In this document: one piece after another, positions 36,448 through 46,647 of the stretch
Layout of the letters: each line of letters begins with the position of its first letter
How positions within the stretch are numbered: position 1 is the first letter of the stretch
From: Tetmemena sp. SeJ-2015
Lineage: Eukaryota; Ciliophora; Spirotrichea; Sporadotrichida; Oxytrichidae
Assembly (NCBI GenBank): GCA_027382625.1
Contig: JAJKFJ010022668.1
Coordinates: 62,001-126,000 of the forward strand
DNA: 64,000 bases
Reading direction: 5' to 3'
Made by a program: the position numbers and the translations under genes
Notes under the pieces: model-generated
Told to the model about the DNA's origin: nothing
Databases searched by the model: none
The model's input: the letters and a program-made list of their open reading frames with translations, nothing else

Positions 36448-37737
36448 ATGTCAAAATTGTATAAGTTCTTCTTTATAGACTAAAGCATTTTACATATGAA
36501 TTAAAGCCAGAATGGTCTGCAATAAATGATGTAGGACCAGCCGCAGGGCTTCGTGATGGACCTGCTCAAATTGCTTCAATACTGCAACTCTCAGAAAATC
36601 ATTGGAGGAGATCTCAACCCCTACCCACCTACTTACTAATCTATCAATGGGGCTCCTAGATTGCCCATCTAGTCAAATTTACAAGCCAATCAGCAAATTT
36701 AAAAATATAATTCCTATTGTTCTTAATTCTTGGCACTAATTCTCTTATCAATTCTACCACTAGTGGATTTTCAACTCAGAATTGTTGCGGAGGCAAATGC
36801 TGTGGTCCCGAGTGCAATTGCCCTGGCAAATCTGCCACATAAGCAGCTTCTCAACAATCGCAAATTTCTTTTAATTATAAAAATGATTACAGTTTCTTAT
36901 TATTACAAAGCCTTTTGATGACCCCGCTTCAAGATCACTCTTTGCCAAGCAAAAATATGAATGTTCTTAATTTTATTTAGCGCTGAGTCGCACAATAGCA
37001 CAGTCATACTATCTTCTATCGTTGATTTCCATCCTATGCAACTCATCGACCCTTCAAAGAACTCTACTGATGAACCTAAAGTTGATCTAAAATATGCTTA
37101 CTTCATATTTAAAATTTTTGAAGAGCCCATAAAGCCCCAATTTGTGAACAAAGCACAATCCTAGCATGAGTAAAAGAATGCGGCCAAGAATTTTATTTAA
37201 CAGCAGCAGTAGATCTTACAATAGCAATAAATCCACCATTAAATAATTCAGCAATAGTAATTTGCAAAGCCATCTTTAATCAATTTATCAAATTCTGTGG
37301 CTAATATAATCCAACCCTCAATCGTTCCCCCTTACCTAAGTACTTAATTCTTGACTTTAAACTTACATTTTTAAGAAGCTAAAATTTAATTTAAATTTTA
37401 ATTCAGCTAAAATTAGCAACTTTAGCCTCACCAAAGATTGTCAGGTTCTTTTTATATGCATTATCTATTTAATATTGGATATATTTCTGCTTCGATAAGC
37501 GAGTTACAGGCACAGTTATAGGCATTAGACACATCGGGTGTAAATAATCTCTAAATAAATAAGCAGAGCTCAAACTTGTAGATTCCTCTCAGTTTGGGGC
37601 TTCAAGAGTTAAGAAATGACTCAGGAGACGTCATGACTCACCGCTTCCTCATGAATAGTGTACATGTCTAACCAAACTTATCTTTCTTTATAACCAACAA
37701 TTTTAAACTTACCTCCAGCTGCTATTTATTCAAATGA
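36448..37737 (+). CDS. hypothetical protein with Cys-rich motif and poly-Gln tract
   Basis: ATG 36448. The N-terminus is Gln-rich; a compact Cys cluster QNCCGGKCCGPECNCPGKS follows (eight Cys within about 20 residues), resembling a metallothionein-like or zinc/copper site. After an insert near 36960-36980 the frame continues with a globular part (HNSTVILSSIVDFHPMQLIDP ... YAYFIFKIFEEP), a Gln-rich tract around 37190-37260, and a Ser/Leu-rich C-terminus to TGA 37735-37737. Joins near 36720 and 36960 are inferred. No family recognised. Confidence 0.5.
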
Positions 37738-37819
37738 TTTTTAATTTAGAAATTTATCGTATTCTCGTCATAAATTGCTTTTAATAAAGTAGTATTTAAG
37801 AAGAAATTTGAAATTATAA

Positions 37820-38876
37820 GTTTGTAATAAAATTGTGCTAACCAGATAAAGGTAGAGGGAGCTAACCAAAGTTCGAAGAGGAAATAAAAGATTCAGGAAG
37901 AGGAGAAGGAGACACCAGGCTCACCCAATCAAGCAGATGGCTCTGACAAATATTATAAGAAGCTTGACTTCTTCTATAAGAGAACCTGCTTTAGAATTAT
38001 GGGCGAGTACTTTAAGTAACTCTTCCACCCTATCTAAAAACCGTGGGCTGATAAAAGGAAAAAGACCTCAATTATCCCATTCCTTATTCAGTTTGCTCTC
38101 AAATTAAGAATAATATTTTGTATGACTTTTAATTGCTGATAAGTAAACCAGAAATAAGGTATTTATGTGCATTTTGGTAAATTTTGTGTTTACTTTTCTG
38201 ATGTGCTCTAGGAAATATGCGCTGATGTGAAGAAGGACTTCATTACTATTTTAAAGATATTTTTACTTTCTGGGGTACCTGATGGGTCTAGTCCATTCCA
38301 TAATATAAATTCGATTTCTAAATAGGACTATTTGTTTTCCCACAGGCATAATAAGAATGAAAAGGGAGGCTCTAATTAAACCAGTAGTGGATAGTCTAAT
38401 CAGAAAAAATTGCACAAAAGCGAGAGTTTCACTAATGAGTTTTCAGCAGAGATTTCTAACCAAATTCTCTCAATTGCCTCCCCTGAAAATTATTAGCATA
38501 TGTCTTTGTTTTAAAACTAACCAACAAATATCCAAATCAACCACGATATCGATTTTGAGATTATTAGAGATGCAATCTCAAATCCATCCATTTCATACTA
38601 TGAATGTATATATGTGTATGAATGTACAGGTACAGTAAAAAAGCAAAGGAAAGATTCCTGAAAGAGCCCATCCTCGCTTACTTATTTGTCTGGTTTTCCT
38701 CAAACCCAGAAGCATCTGAATTCATATAGGAGAGATTCGCTGAGAAAGATGAAGAGTATAGATTAAGGATGAGCAGCGAGTTGGAAGACCTAAAGCAACA
38801 AGCTTTGAAGGCACTCAAAGATAGAGCTGTGGAATAGTAGAAGTACTCTCCACTGGCTGAGAGTCTCAAGATTTGA
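37820..38876 (+). CDS. paralogue 1 of an unknown protein pair (DKYYKK-DFFYKRTCFR family)
   Basis: Shares with the gene at 43168 the block DKYYKK(L/F)DFFYKRTCFR followed by EYFK-LF-P-QK-W, then HSHRHNKNEK, a DIDFEIIRDA block, KEPILAYLFVWF and a C-terminal Lys/Glu helix. Both have the same order, so they are paralogues on the same strand about 5 kb apart. The 5' end is not resolved (no clear ATG; first coding near 37830). Copy 1 has a longer Ser/Asn/Gln spacer between the His and IDF blocks. Two IESs (41 bp TTCC, 35 bp TAC) were placed by comparison. TGA 38874-38876. Function unknown. Confidence 0.65.
38296..38336. other. IES, 41 bp, pointer TTCC
   Basis: TTCC at 38296-38299 and 38337-38340; removal gives YLMGLVHSHRHNK, matching YLTGMVHSHRHNK in paralogue 2. 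Confidence 0.85.
38596..38630. other. IES, 35 bp, pointer TAC
   Basis: TAC at 38596-38598 and 38631-38633; removal joins NPSIS to YSKKAKERFLKEP, matching YSKRAQDKFFAEP in paralogue 2. Confidence 0.8.
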
Positions 38877-39662
38877 GTTGACAGCCTATATTTCCCGAGT
38901 TGATTGAGCGGATAAAGTATAAGATATTGAAATATTAATCAAAGATAGAATTCTAAGTAAAATATTTTCATAAATATAATCGTGGATTATTTATAATGAA
39001 TTCTTGATTGATATTATTAAAGAAGAACGCTATTCTTCTCTCAACAAGTAATTTATTAATATATTTGTCAAGGGAAATAGGAGTTTGCAAACTCAAACCT
39101 AATCATTTTAATGAAGGATGGTAAGCACTCAAATGCAACTAATTTAGCCGTTTGTTTGGTAATATAAAATTGCACTAGAGATATTAGCATCACAAATAAT
39201 TTAAATAACTAATATCGTCAACATCATTACGTTTCTTATTTAAATAGAGAGATGGAGTCGTTCATTTCAATATAATTTAAACCTAATTTAATGCCAGATA
39301 TTTCTGTCAAATTTTAAATAGTGAGCTTAAAAACTATTTATTTTTATCCTTAATAATTTTGGGAGGAATCAATTCGCTAATACGAGAGAGTTTTTGATAG
39401 TTTTTTTTTAAAAAATAAATTTGTATACATCTATTTTGAAATGTTTATATATTATGCTCATTCTTATATATATCAGGTGTTTTTACCATCTTAAAAGTTA
39501 TGATCGAAAAATCTTTAAATCGTATTTCAAGTAATCAAATGAAAATTTACCTATATTTAAGCCATTATTTTAGCTTTATTAACTTTTTCATATCAAATAT
39601 GCTGCACTACTTGGGCTTAATTTTTACATGGAAGTTAAGAAGAAAATAAATTATTTGTAAAG
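38877..39662. other. long AT-rich spacer
   Basis: About 790 bp, the longest gap in the window. Very A/T-rich with homopolymer runs. I see no gene, telomere repeat or transposon end. Confidence 0.5.
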
Positions 39663-41650
39663 ATGAATATAGAGTTCGAGGACTACACTTTACGCAACCT
39701 AAATTAAGCAGAGTCAAAAGATAATCTTTCAAATCGATTTAAGATTTTATAATTTATCTTTAAGCAACTAACGATTCTAAATTTAATATTGTATAAATAT
39801 ATTTGAATTCTTTTGTCATCCCTGCAGAACTACTGTCACCCTCTCGATTGGATGAATTCCCCATGACAGCAGTTTCAGATACAAAGACCTAGACTATACG
39901 CTCAAAGACTCCAAATCCAATTGCATCAACAAATAAAGGCAATAACCCACAACTCCAAATGATAAGGAGGCTCAAGTAGTTAAAGCAAAATAAGATGTTC
40001 ACCTAAACTCTTTTCTTCTCACCAACTTCTAAAGTTATTTCTCACTTATTCTATGTTTATAAAGGAGAGCTGAAGTGTGACCACATTTTAAAATCTTCGC
40101 AAGCAAAGGAGCTCAACAGCGAAAAGAATCTCATTATGAGAATCACTAAACTGCAAAGTGCTTACTCACAGCTTCAAAAGGACTTGTTTTAAAAGGTAAG
40201 ATATTTCATATTCACACGAGAAAGATCTTTTTATTGCTTGCATTTTTTACTGATAAACTTTTTAGAAAAATAAAGTTGAGGAGTTGGAAAGAGAGGTGAA
40301 CTTGCTTAGAAACATAGTAGAGGAAGAGCACTTAGAGCATTATAAATGCATACTCAAGGAAAATGAAAAACTAAAACAGGAAAACAATGAAATCAAAGCG
40401 TTTCTTGAAGACTATGGCTTCAAATGGTAAGGATCTATAGAGTCAATCAAAGCCAAAACTGATTTAATATTGCTCAAATTATGCTTCATTAAATAATTAA
40501 TGAAGAGGAGAAGTAAAGACTCTTCAATCTCATGAAAACAGATTTCACTTAGTTCTAAGATCCATAGCTCAAACCAAGCCAAACGGGTGGATCAGTTACC
40601 AGCCTTGCTGTAGATGAGATAAAGGCAAAAGTAGATGAGCTCAATAAAAAATCAGAGAAGTCTTATGCAAAGAGATAAAATGGAACTGCTATAATTGACA
40701 AAGACAAGCCGCTAGTGTTCACTCTATACAGAAACGGATTTAAACTTGGAAGTCTACCTTACTATCCTTATTTCTCTAAAGAGGGGTAGGAAATTCTCTC
40801 AGACTTATTTGAAGGATTTTTCCCTACGAGGTTAAAGGGAAAATACTTTGAGTGTACTCCAATTGTGATGATAGATGAGACTAATCAAATGTACGTTCCT
40901 CAGGTTAAGAGATTCATTCAAAATGCTCTGGCTCTTGAAGAATAAGAAGTAAGTAAGAGACTTAATAGAGTGAGAACCTCGACAAAAATTGAAGCTAGCT
41001 AACTTAACCTCAAATTTCCTATAATTATTTTTCTTAAATATGGTTCGAGTTCACGCCTAGAAAATGGTGGTGACGCAAACGCTTCTTTGAAGAACAGAAT
41101 TTCATAAATCGCACTTTAGAAGTTACAAACAGTGGATGATCAATATTTGAAAATAGGGAGCAAGACATCTAGAAAGCAGAGACCATCCATGATAATTCAA
41201 TCTTTGCCAGATATAGACCAGTAGCAATTATAGCTTAAGCTTAAGGAAATGGAGACGTTTTAGCCTGAAGTGATTGAAGTGGAAACTGAAATATTCAAGA
41301 TTATGAGGGAACACACTGCAAATACCTTTCCAAGAGAAAACTTGGTCGAAATAACTGTTAAGACTGAGAATAAAAAGAAAGAACTTAGAATTAAGATGGG
41401 AAAGAAGGAAGTTGTGTCCAGGCTTTTTGAATATGCGTTTAGCTATAGGGAGAATTCTGATATTAAGAACAAGAAGCTGTTTGAGCTTAGGACTATTTTT
41501 CCAATAACCAAGTTCAATTACGGGGATATTAGAACATTAGAAGAGCTTGGCTTTGGAAGAAAAAAGACTTTAGGACTTTACTATACACCTAAGGTGCAAT
41601 AAAATGAGGAAAATATGCTCTAAGTGGAAGGGAAAGTGTAAATTTATTGA
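39663..41650 (+). CDS. UBX/SEP-domain protein, UBXN11 (Socius)-like
   Basis: p97/Cdc48 adaptor type. A coiled coil (KVEELEREVNLLRNIVEE) follows a GTAAGA...TTTTAG intron (about 40195-40265). Then the SEP domain, LVFTLYRNGFKLGSLPYYPYFSKEG ... LFEGFFPTRLKGKY, and a C-terminal UBX domain, KKELRIKMGKKEVVSRLFEYAF ... LEELGFGRKKTLGLYYTP. Coiled coil plus SEP plus UBX in this order is the UBXN11 arrangement. The start at 39663 is provisional because the segment 39720-39835 is AT-rich and probably removed; an internal frame change near 40460-40590 is unresolved. TGA 41648-41650. UBXN11 relatives occur in ciliated eukaryotes. Confidence 0.85.
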
Positions 41651-41759
41651 ATTATTTTATCACGTTCCTTTAACGGTGCTTGTCTGATGAAATTTGGTAT
41701 AAAAAGGTGCGTTGTCTGATTAGTAGAACAAAATTTATAATCAATATATTCAAGTTCAA

Positions 41760-42862
41760 ATGAATTAGAATCAATAGAATCCTAATCTGATGTAAAGGCA
41801 ACATTCTTTCTAGACTGGCTTGTTTGATGACTTTAACTTTTCTTGTTTTTAAAAGACAACGGCCAGAATTCTTTCTTCCGAATGAGCTACGATTATGAAG
41901 AGCCCCAAGGAGCTTCACAATAATTTTACTTTCTAATTATATCTCTTAGCTAGCAATTTTGGAATCGATAATTCGAATCCTTTCCTCGATGACGAGGACA
42001 AATTAGATGAAAATGATTTCGGGAGAGACATGTATTCAACTTCTCAAGCCAGGCTCTATGACTAGAACTTCGGGACTGGCCTTCTTTTCTAGTCCCCCTT
42101 ATCTGACCTAGAGGGTTTTGATGAGATACCCTTCGACCGAAGAGACTCTGACTTCTTTGACGGCGATGAAAAAGACTACGAATAGTTCTCAGAAAAAGAA
42201 CTTCCCTAATCTACTCCCCCAGTTTAACTTATGTTTTGTATATTCATTAAAATGAACGATAAGATGATGACTGCCACCAAAACGATGACTGTGGCGCAAA
42301 TGCTGACAGAGCTGAAGCAGATATCCTCGATTCCACTTTCAACACCATGCATCAAGATCCCTTCAACAAATCTTAGTTCCCCTTCGACCAGGAGCTCTAT
42401 GATGACAAGTTGTTTGACATGTCTACATACTTCAATACCAGAGACCAAAGTTAAATGATTTACGAGCCTTCGCAGATTGAGCAGATCAATACTCACTTAA
42501 ATTCTCAAAAAGCTTATGAGATGGGCTTTATTCAAGATACTCACTTCTTCACTGAAGACAAGGCTGGTGGTGGTTCTATCTTATCTCCACATGCAAAACA
42601 TAAGTAAACGAAGAGAGTGTAATTCATGTCTGAGACACAGGAGTTTCCGATATCCAAGATTGGCAAGGCGGAAGTGTCAGACTCACAGTACGAGGAGGAA
42701 AAGATTCCATTTAGATCTAGCACTCGATATTATAATCAAAATGAATCGATTCATGAGTGGCAAAGCCTGGCTTATATGGGCGGAGGGCAAACTTCTTTGC
42801 AAAGAGATATTGCAGGATAAGTTGGCTTCTTTGACCAAGAGAACATAAACTCATACAAGTGA
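41760..42862 (+). CDS. hypothetical acidic Asp/Phe-rich protein
   Basis: ATG 41760. Asn/Gln-rich start, then strongly acidic sequence (NPFLDDEDKLDENDFGRD; FFDGDEKDYEQFSEKE), more Asp/Phe/Tyr repeats, and a Ser/Glu/Lys-rich C-terminus ending YMGGGQTSLQRDIAG...NSYK at TGA 42860-42862. Inserts at 41835-41857 (AAC) and about 41920-41953 (TTT) restore the frame; another lies near 42220-42260. Highly negative charge and no membrane span suggest a soluble scaffold or binding protein. Not recognised. Confidence 0.6.
41835..41857. other. IES, 23 bp, pointer AAC
   Basis: AAC at 41835-41837 and 41858-41860; removal joins GLFDDFN to GQNSFFRMSYDYEE. Confidence 0.7.
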
Positions 42863-43167
42863 AACGGATGCATAGATGACCAGTTTGAATTTCTTATAAT
42901 TATAAAGTTAAGAATTAGAATTTTTCATTATGATAGTAATATCTTATAAATTAAATATATCTGTTTATTAAAAGTATTAATAATATGGTACTTCTTATAA
43001 TTTTAAAGAATAAATTCCCTAATTTCTCTCTATGTTAAATTAATTTTAAGATATTGTAACTAGGCACTTTCAAGAAAAAGATTCAACAGCAGTTGCTACC
43101 AAAAGAACCAGACATAAAACTCAAAAGAGCCAATTGAGAAAATATTTTTATTTAAGAAATTTATAAA
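42863..43167. other. AT-rich spacer
   Basis: 305 bp with no supported gene; upstream region of the gene at 43168. Confidence 0.5.
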
Positions 43168-44003
43168 ATGTTGGCAAATTAGAGTTTGACAACAAAAATG
43201 ACTGAGACACTAGGACCCTAAACTTCAGTTGCTGAGGCTAATAGCGTTTAGCAACTTCTAGCATAAGATACCCAGCTCTTAGCAGGCGATACTCAAATGG
43301 CAGATGCCACTGTTGATATTGCCGCTAGCCCTAACGACCACTCAAGCTCTCTGCAAAGTCAGTCAGATAAGTACTACAAGAAGTTCGACTTTTTCTACAA
43401 GAGAACTTGCTTCAGACTCTTCTCCGAGTATTTCAAACTCCTGTTCTCTCCTTATCAGAAACAGTGGGTCGAGGTCAGAAAGAAGACTTGCATTAAGACA
43501 CTCATCAATCAGTTTGCAGACTAGTACTTCGGCAATATCCTTTCTCAACTTCCCTAAAGCTTCAAGCTAGTTATATTCGTGATTTGCTAAGTTTTGAAAG
43601 CTTGATTTCATGGCATACCTTACTGGAATGGTGCACTCACACAGACACAACAAGAAAGAAGAAGCTTTGATAACTGCTCGACCTATTGACTTCGACATCA
43701 TTAGAGATACTATGTATAAGTATAGCAAGCGAGCTCAGGACAAGTTCTTTGCCGAGCCTATTCTCTGCTTTTTCTTCGTGTGGTTTATTCAGTCCAAGGA
43801 TGGAGTAGATTCATTCTATCATTGATTTTTCATTTACTCTTAATATGATTTCAAGTTTGGAAAAGTTTTCTGACAAGGGTGAAGAATATCTGACAAGAAT
43901 GAGAGTTGAGCTCAAGTAGCTTAAAAATGAGGCTATAAAGAGTCTCAACTCAAACTAAAATGACGAAAGATGCCTCACACTTCTTAAACTTCTTAAGCAA
44001 TGA
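43168..44003 (+). CDS. paralogue 2 of the DKYYKK-DFFYKRTCFR pair
   Basis: ATG 43168, Gln/Ala/Thr-rich N-terminus, then DKYYKKFDFFYKRTCFR, EYFKLLFSPYQKQW, a helical region, YLTGMVHSHRHNKKEEAL, PIDFDIIRDTMYKYSKRAQDKFFAEP, and hydrophobic ILCFFFVWF before a C-terminal coiled coil, TGA 44001-44003. A frame change near 43560-43600 marks an unresolved insert; a 40-bp IES (TTCA) is placed at 43810. Codon use is more GC-rich than in copy 1. The conserved His/Arg and Asp-containing blocks could form an active or binding site, but the family is unknown to me. Confidence 0.7.
43810..43849. other. IES, 40 bp, pointer TTCA
   Basis: TTCA at 43810-43813 and 43850-43853; removal joins KDGVDS to SLEKFSDKGEEYL, aligned with SEFIQERFAEKDEEY in paralogue 1. 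Confidence 0.75.
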
Positions 44004-44058
44004 GAATCATACATTCTAGTAATGATACTAAGTGTGTTGTTGCTTTCAAGGAGTAATC

Positions 44059-45904
44059 ATGGCAATCAGCGAGTATGATTTGCCTTGGCGAATCTTTCTC
44101 ATTCATTAGTCTTTTATCTATAAATTTGAAAAAATGTATGCCCTAGATTTCGTAGATTAAATTACTTAGTTAAATAATTATATCAAGTTCTACAAAATGC
44201 TTAACATCTATTGAACTATTAATCTTAAAATTATTTGCTTATTTTTATCTTCATTTTCTTAATATTAGATTGAAAAGAAGCAGCGCTACCTAGACTCAGT
44301 GGAGAAGAAGGATGATTTTGAGCAGAAGCTGTAAATAAATAGTCTCAAGAAAAGAGAAAAGCTCGCTTAAAAGTATCAGTAGAGAGTTGAAAAATTTGTG
44401 CACCAGGTTAGTCCTTATTATAAGTAACTGTGTAATTTCTAAATTATTTACCTTTAAAATGGCTCTGATCTTAAGTTTTAATTTTTTTTTTAGATGGATG
44501 AGAACCCTTTAGTTGTGAGCAACTACAAATATAAAGACTTTCAGCATAGGGAGATAGACAATTCAAAGCTGATTGGTCCCAAGGTGATCTCGCCTAATCG
44601 ATGGCAGAGTGAGTTATCTCGGATTCAAGAGAATTAAGAAAAGAACAAGATCTTGTTTACAGAGGCCTATAACGACAAAAACAAGATATAGAATTTTCAG
44701 TTCAGGTAGAGAAAGCTAAGACAAGAGATATAGAAGGACATGCGTTTCACAGCGAGAAATACTCTTGATCAAGTAGCAGATGCTTTAAAGAAGAGCATAG
44801 CGGTGGAAAATGTTCATACCTAAGAAAGTTTCAATAAGTATAAGACTTCAAGTGGCTCTGATTTCTACAAAAGAACCTATTGGAGGAAGCACAATAAATC
44901 ATCATAACCTGACCACTGGCTTAAATTCCAAGGACCGTAACGCAAACTAAGCCACTCCAAATTAATTCAGAAAGTAGGAGCAGGCTTTTGGGGGTCTTTT
45001 CAAGAATTTCTTCTAAAGAATGGGCAATCATGCACAGCATGAATTATAAGATACGACTTAAAAGAGGCAAGTAATTGAATAACAGCCTTTGGACTAATCA
45101 TTAGAGATGAAGTAGGCATAAAGACAGTAAGAGCAACTGCTCAAAAAGATTCAATCAGTTAAAAATCTAAGGCGGACTGATTTAAGCTCTCACTCTATTC
45201 TTAAATCCTCAGCTAGTCAGTTGATTAAGCCTGATCCAAAAACTATCAGAGCAGACTTGCACAATAAGACTCATTTCAAAGGAGTTATGTCAATGAGAGT
45301 TTTATCTAAGACAAGAGAGAATCATGAAGAAGAGGATCATGTCTTAGGAAAAGGAGGAGCATAAACTGAAAGAGCAAGAATCAGAAATGATCTTAAGTTT
45401 GATTTCTCCAATCCTTTAATAGTCAAGAGAGATTAGAGGAAGGCAATGTAAAACTAAAATGTAAACCTAGCACACATGAATGACGTGTAGATTTTATAAG
45501 AACTGAGGAAATATAAGAACCCAGATGATAAAAGGAGTTTCCTCTTTGAAACTTAAGATAAGGATAAATCAAAAGGTGTTTCCTAGTTTAAGAGAGGTTT
45601 AACTGACTTAAGCGCTATAGGAGGAGATCCAACTATAGAGGATGATGGAACTGGAAGATTCCATTCTAAATTCTCCTCAGCCGCTGAGCATGATGAGTAT
45701 TATCTCGATCTTACTTAGAAAATACTCAAATAGTGTCATCTTGTGCCCTAAAATGCTAGCTAATTTTTAAAGAAAGGGGAGGGTAAAACAGTTGCTAGAA
45801 GCGGTTCTCAATCTATTCTTCCTCCTGTTTAAATATCTATAAGGAATGAAAATTCTAAATAGAATCTTAGCTTCACTAGGCTTTTAAACTAGTCTAATAT
45901 CTGA
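44059..45904 (+). CDS. hypothetical basic coiled-coil protein
   Basis: ATG 44059. After a frame change (near 44210-44275) a Lys/Glu/Gln coiled coil (KKQRYLDSVEKKDDFEQKL) is followed by a GTTAGT...TTTTAG intron (about 44407-44494) and a long basic frame: MDENPLVVSNYKYKDFQH, NRWQSELSRIQENQEKN, RKLRQEIQKDMRFTARN. The C-terminal half is Gln/Lys/Ser-rich with scattered helices, ending at TGA 45902-45904. The many Lys/Arg-rich helices recall axonemal or microtubule-associated proteins of ciliates, but there is no diagnostic motif. Confidence 0.6.
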
Positions 45905-45997
45905 TTTTTTAAGCTCATTTCATTGCAATTTAAATAAGTTAATGTTGGAGGTAAATATTGATAGCACTTTTCAACTTCAAAATCTAATGTAAAAATT

Positions 45998-46440
45998 CTA
46001 CTCAAACTGAGCTAGCAAGAAGGAGTGTCTAATGGTTACAGAGAGAGGGTTTTCTTTTTCCTCTAAGTCAACACCTGCTTGAACAACTGAAAATCTTATA
46101 AGTGCATCCATTTCATCCTCTGATAGTTTAAAATACTTAGAATACTTAAGTTCAATACCAAAAAGCTTTCCTTTAGTCTCGTTTAAGATATAGTCTTTAA
46201 GCTCCCAAGCAACAAAGAGACCGCTTTTCTTGAAGTCGATGTGATCAAAAGCGTCTGCCAAGTAGTCCATCATCATTCTAAGCTTTCTTTCTTTTTGAAG
46301 GCCAAATGGAACTGTCTCTTCCACCTTCTTTTTTATATAGTCAAATAGCTTATCAAGCAGTTCATTTAGGATCTGAGTGTAATTGCTTAAGCTTTTAAAG
46401 ATAGTTGGCTTTGAAGTCAGTATAGATCAAATTCAATTAA
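45998..46440 (-). CDS. hypothetical, EF-hand-like helical protein
   Basis: Minus-strand frame ending at TGA 45998-46000. ATG 46324 gives 108 residues, but the frame upstream (ELLDKLFDYIKKKVEETVPFG) also looks coding, so the start is probably an exon or segment boundary near 46440. AFDHIDFKKSGLFVAWELKDYI resembles a degenerate EF-hand loop-helix. It may be a 3' segment of the adjacent EF-hand gene or a separate small gene. Confidence 0.5.
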
Positions 46441-46647
46441 ATACGTACTGAACAGAAATTAAAAACGTTGGTACTTTAAATTACCTTTAAAAATGAGATA
46501 CCAACATGATTGAGGTATAACTTGCAAATTCATCAAAGAATTTAAATGATAACAATATAATCTCAATTGAAATAATTTAGATGCTATCGAATTTCCTATA
46601 GTTAAATTCTATCTCTAATGTTAAAGCTAAGATAATTAGAAAGAATC

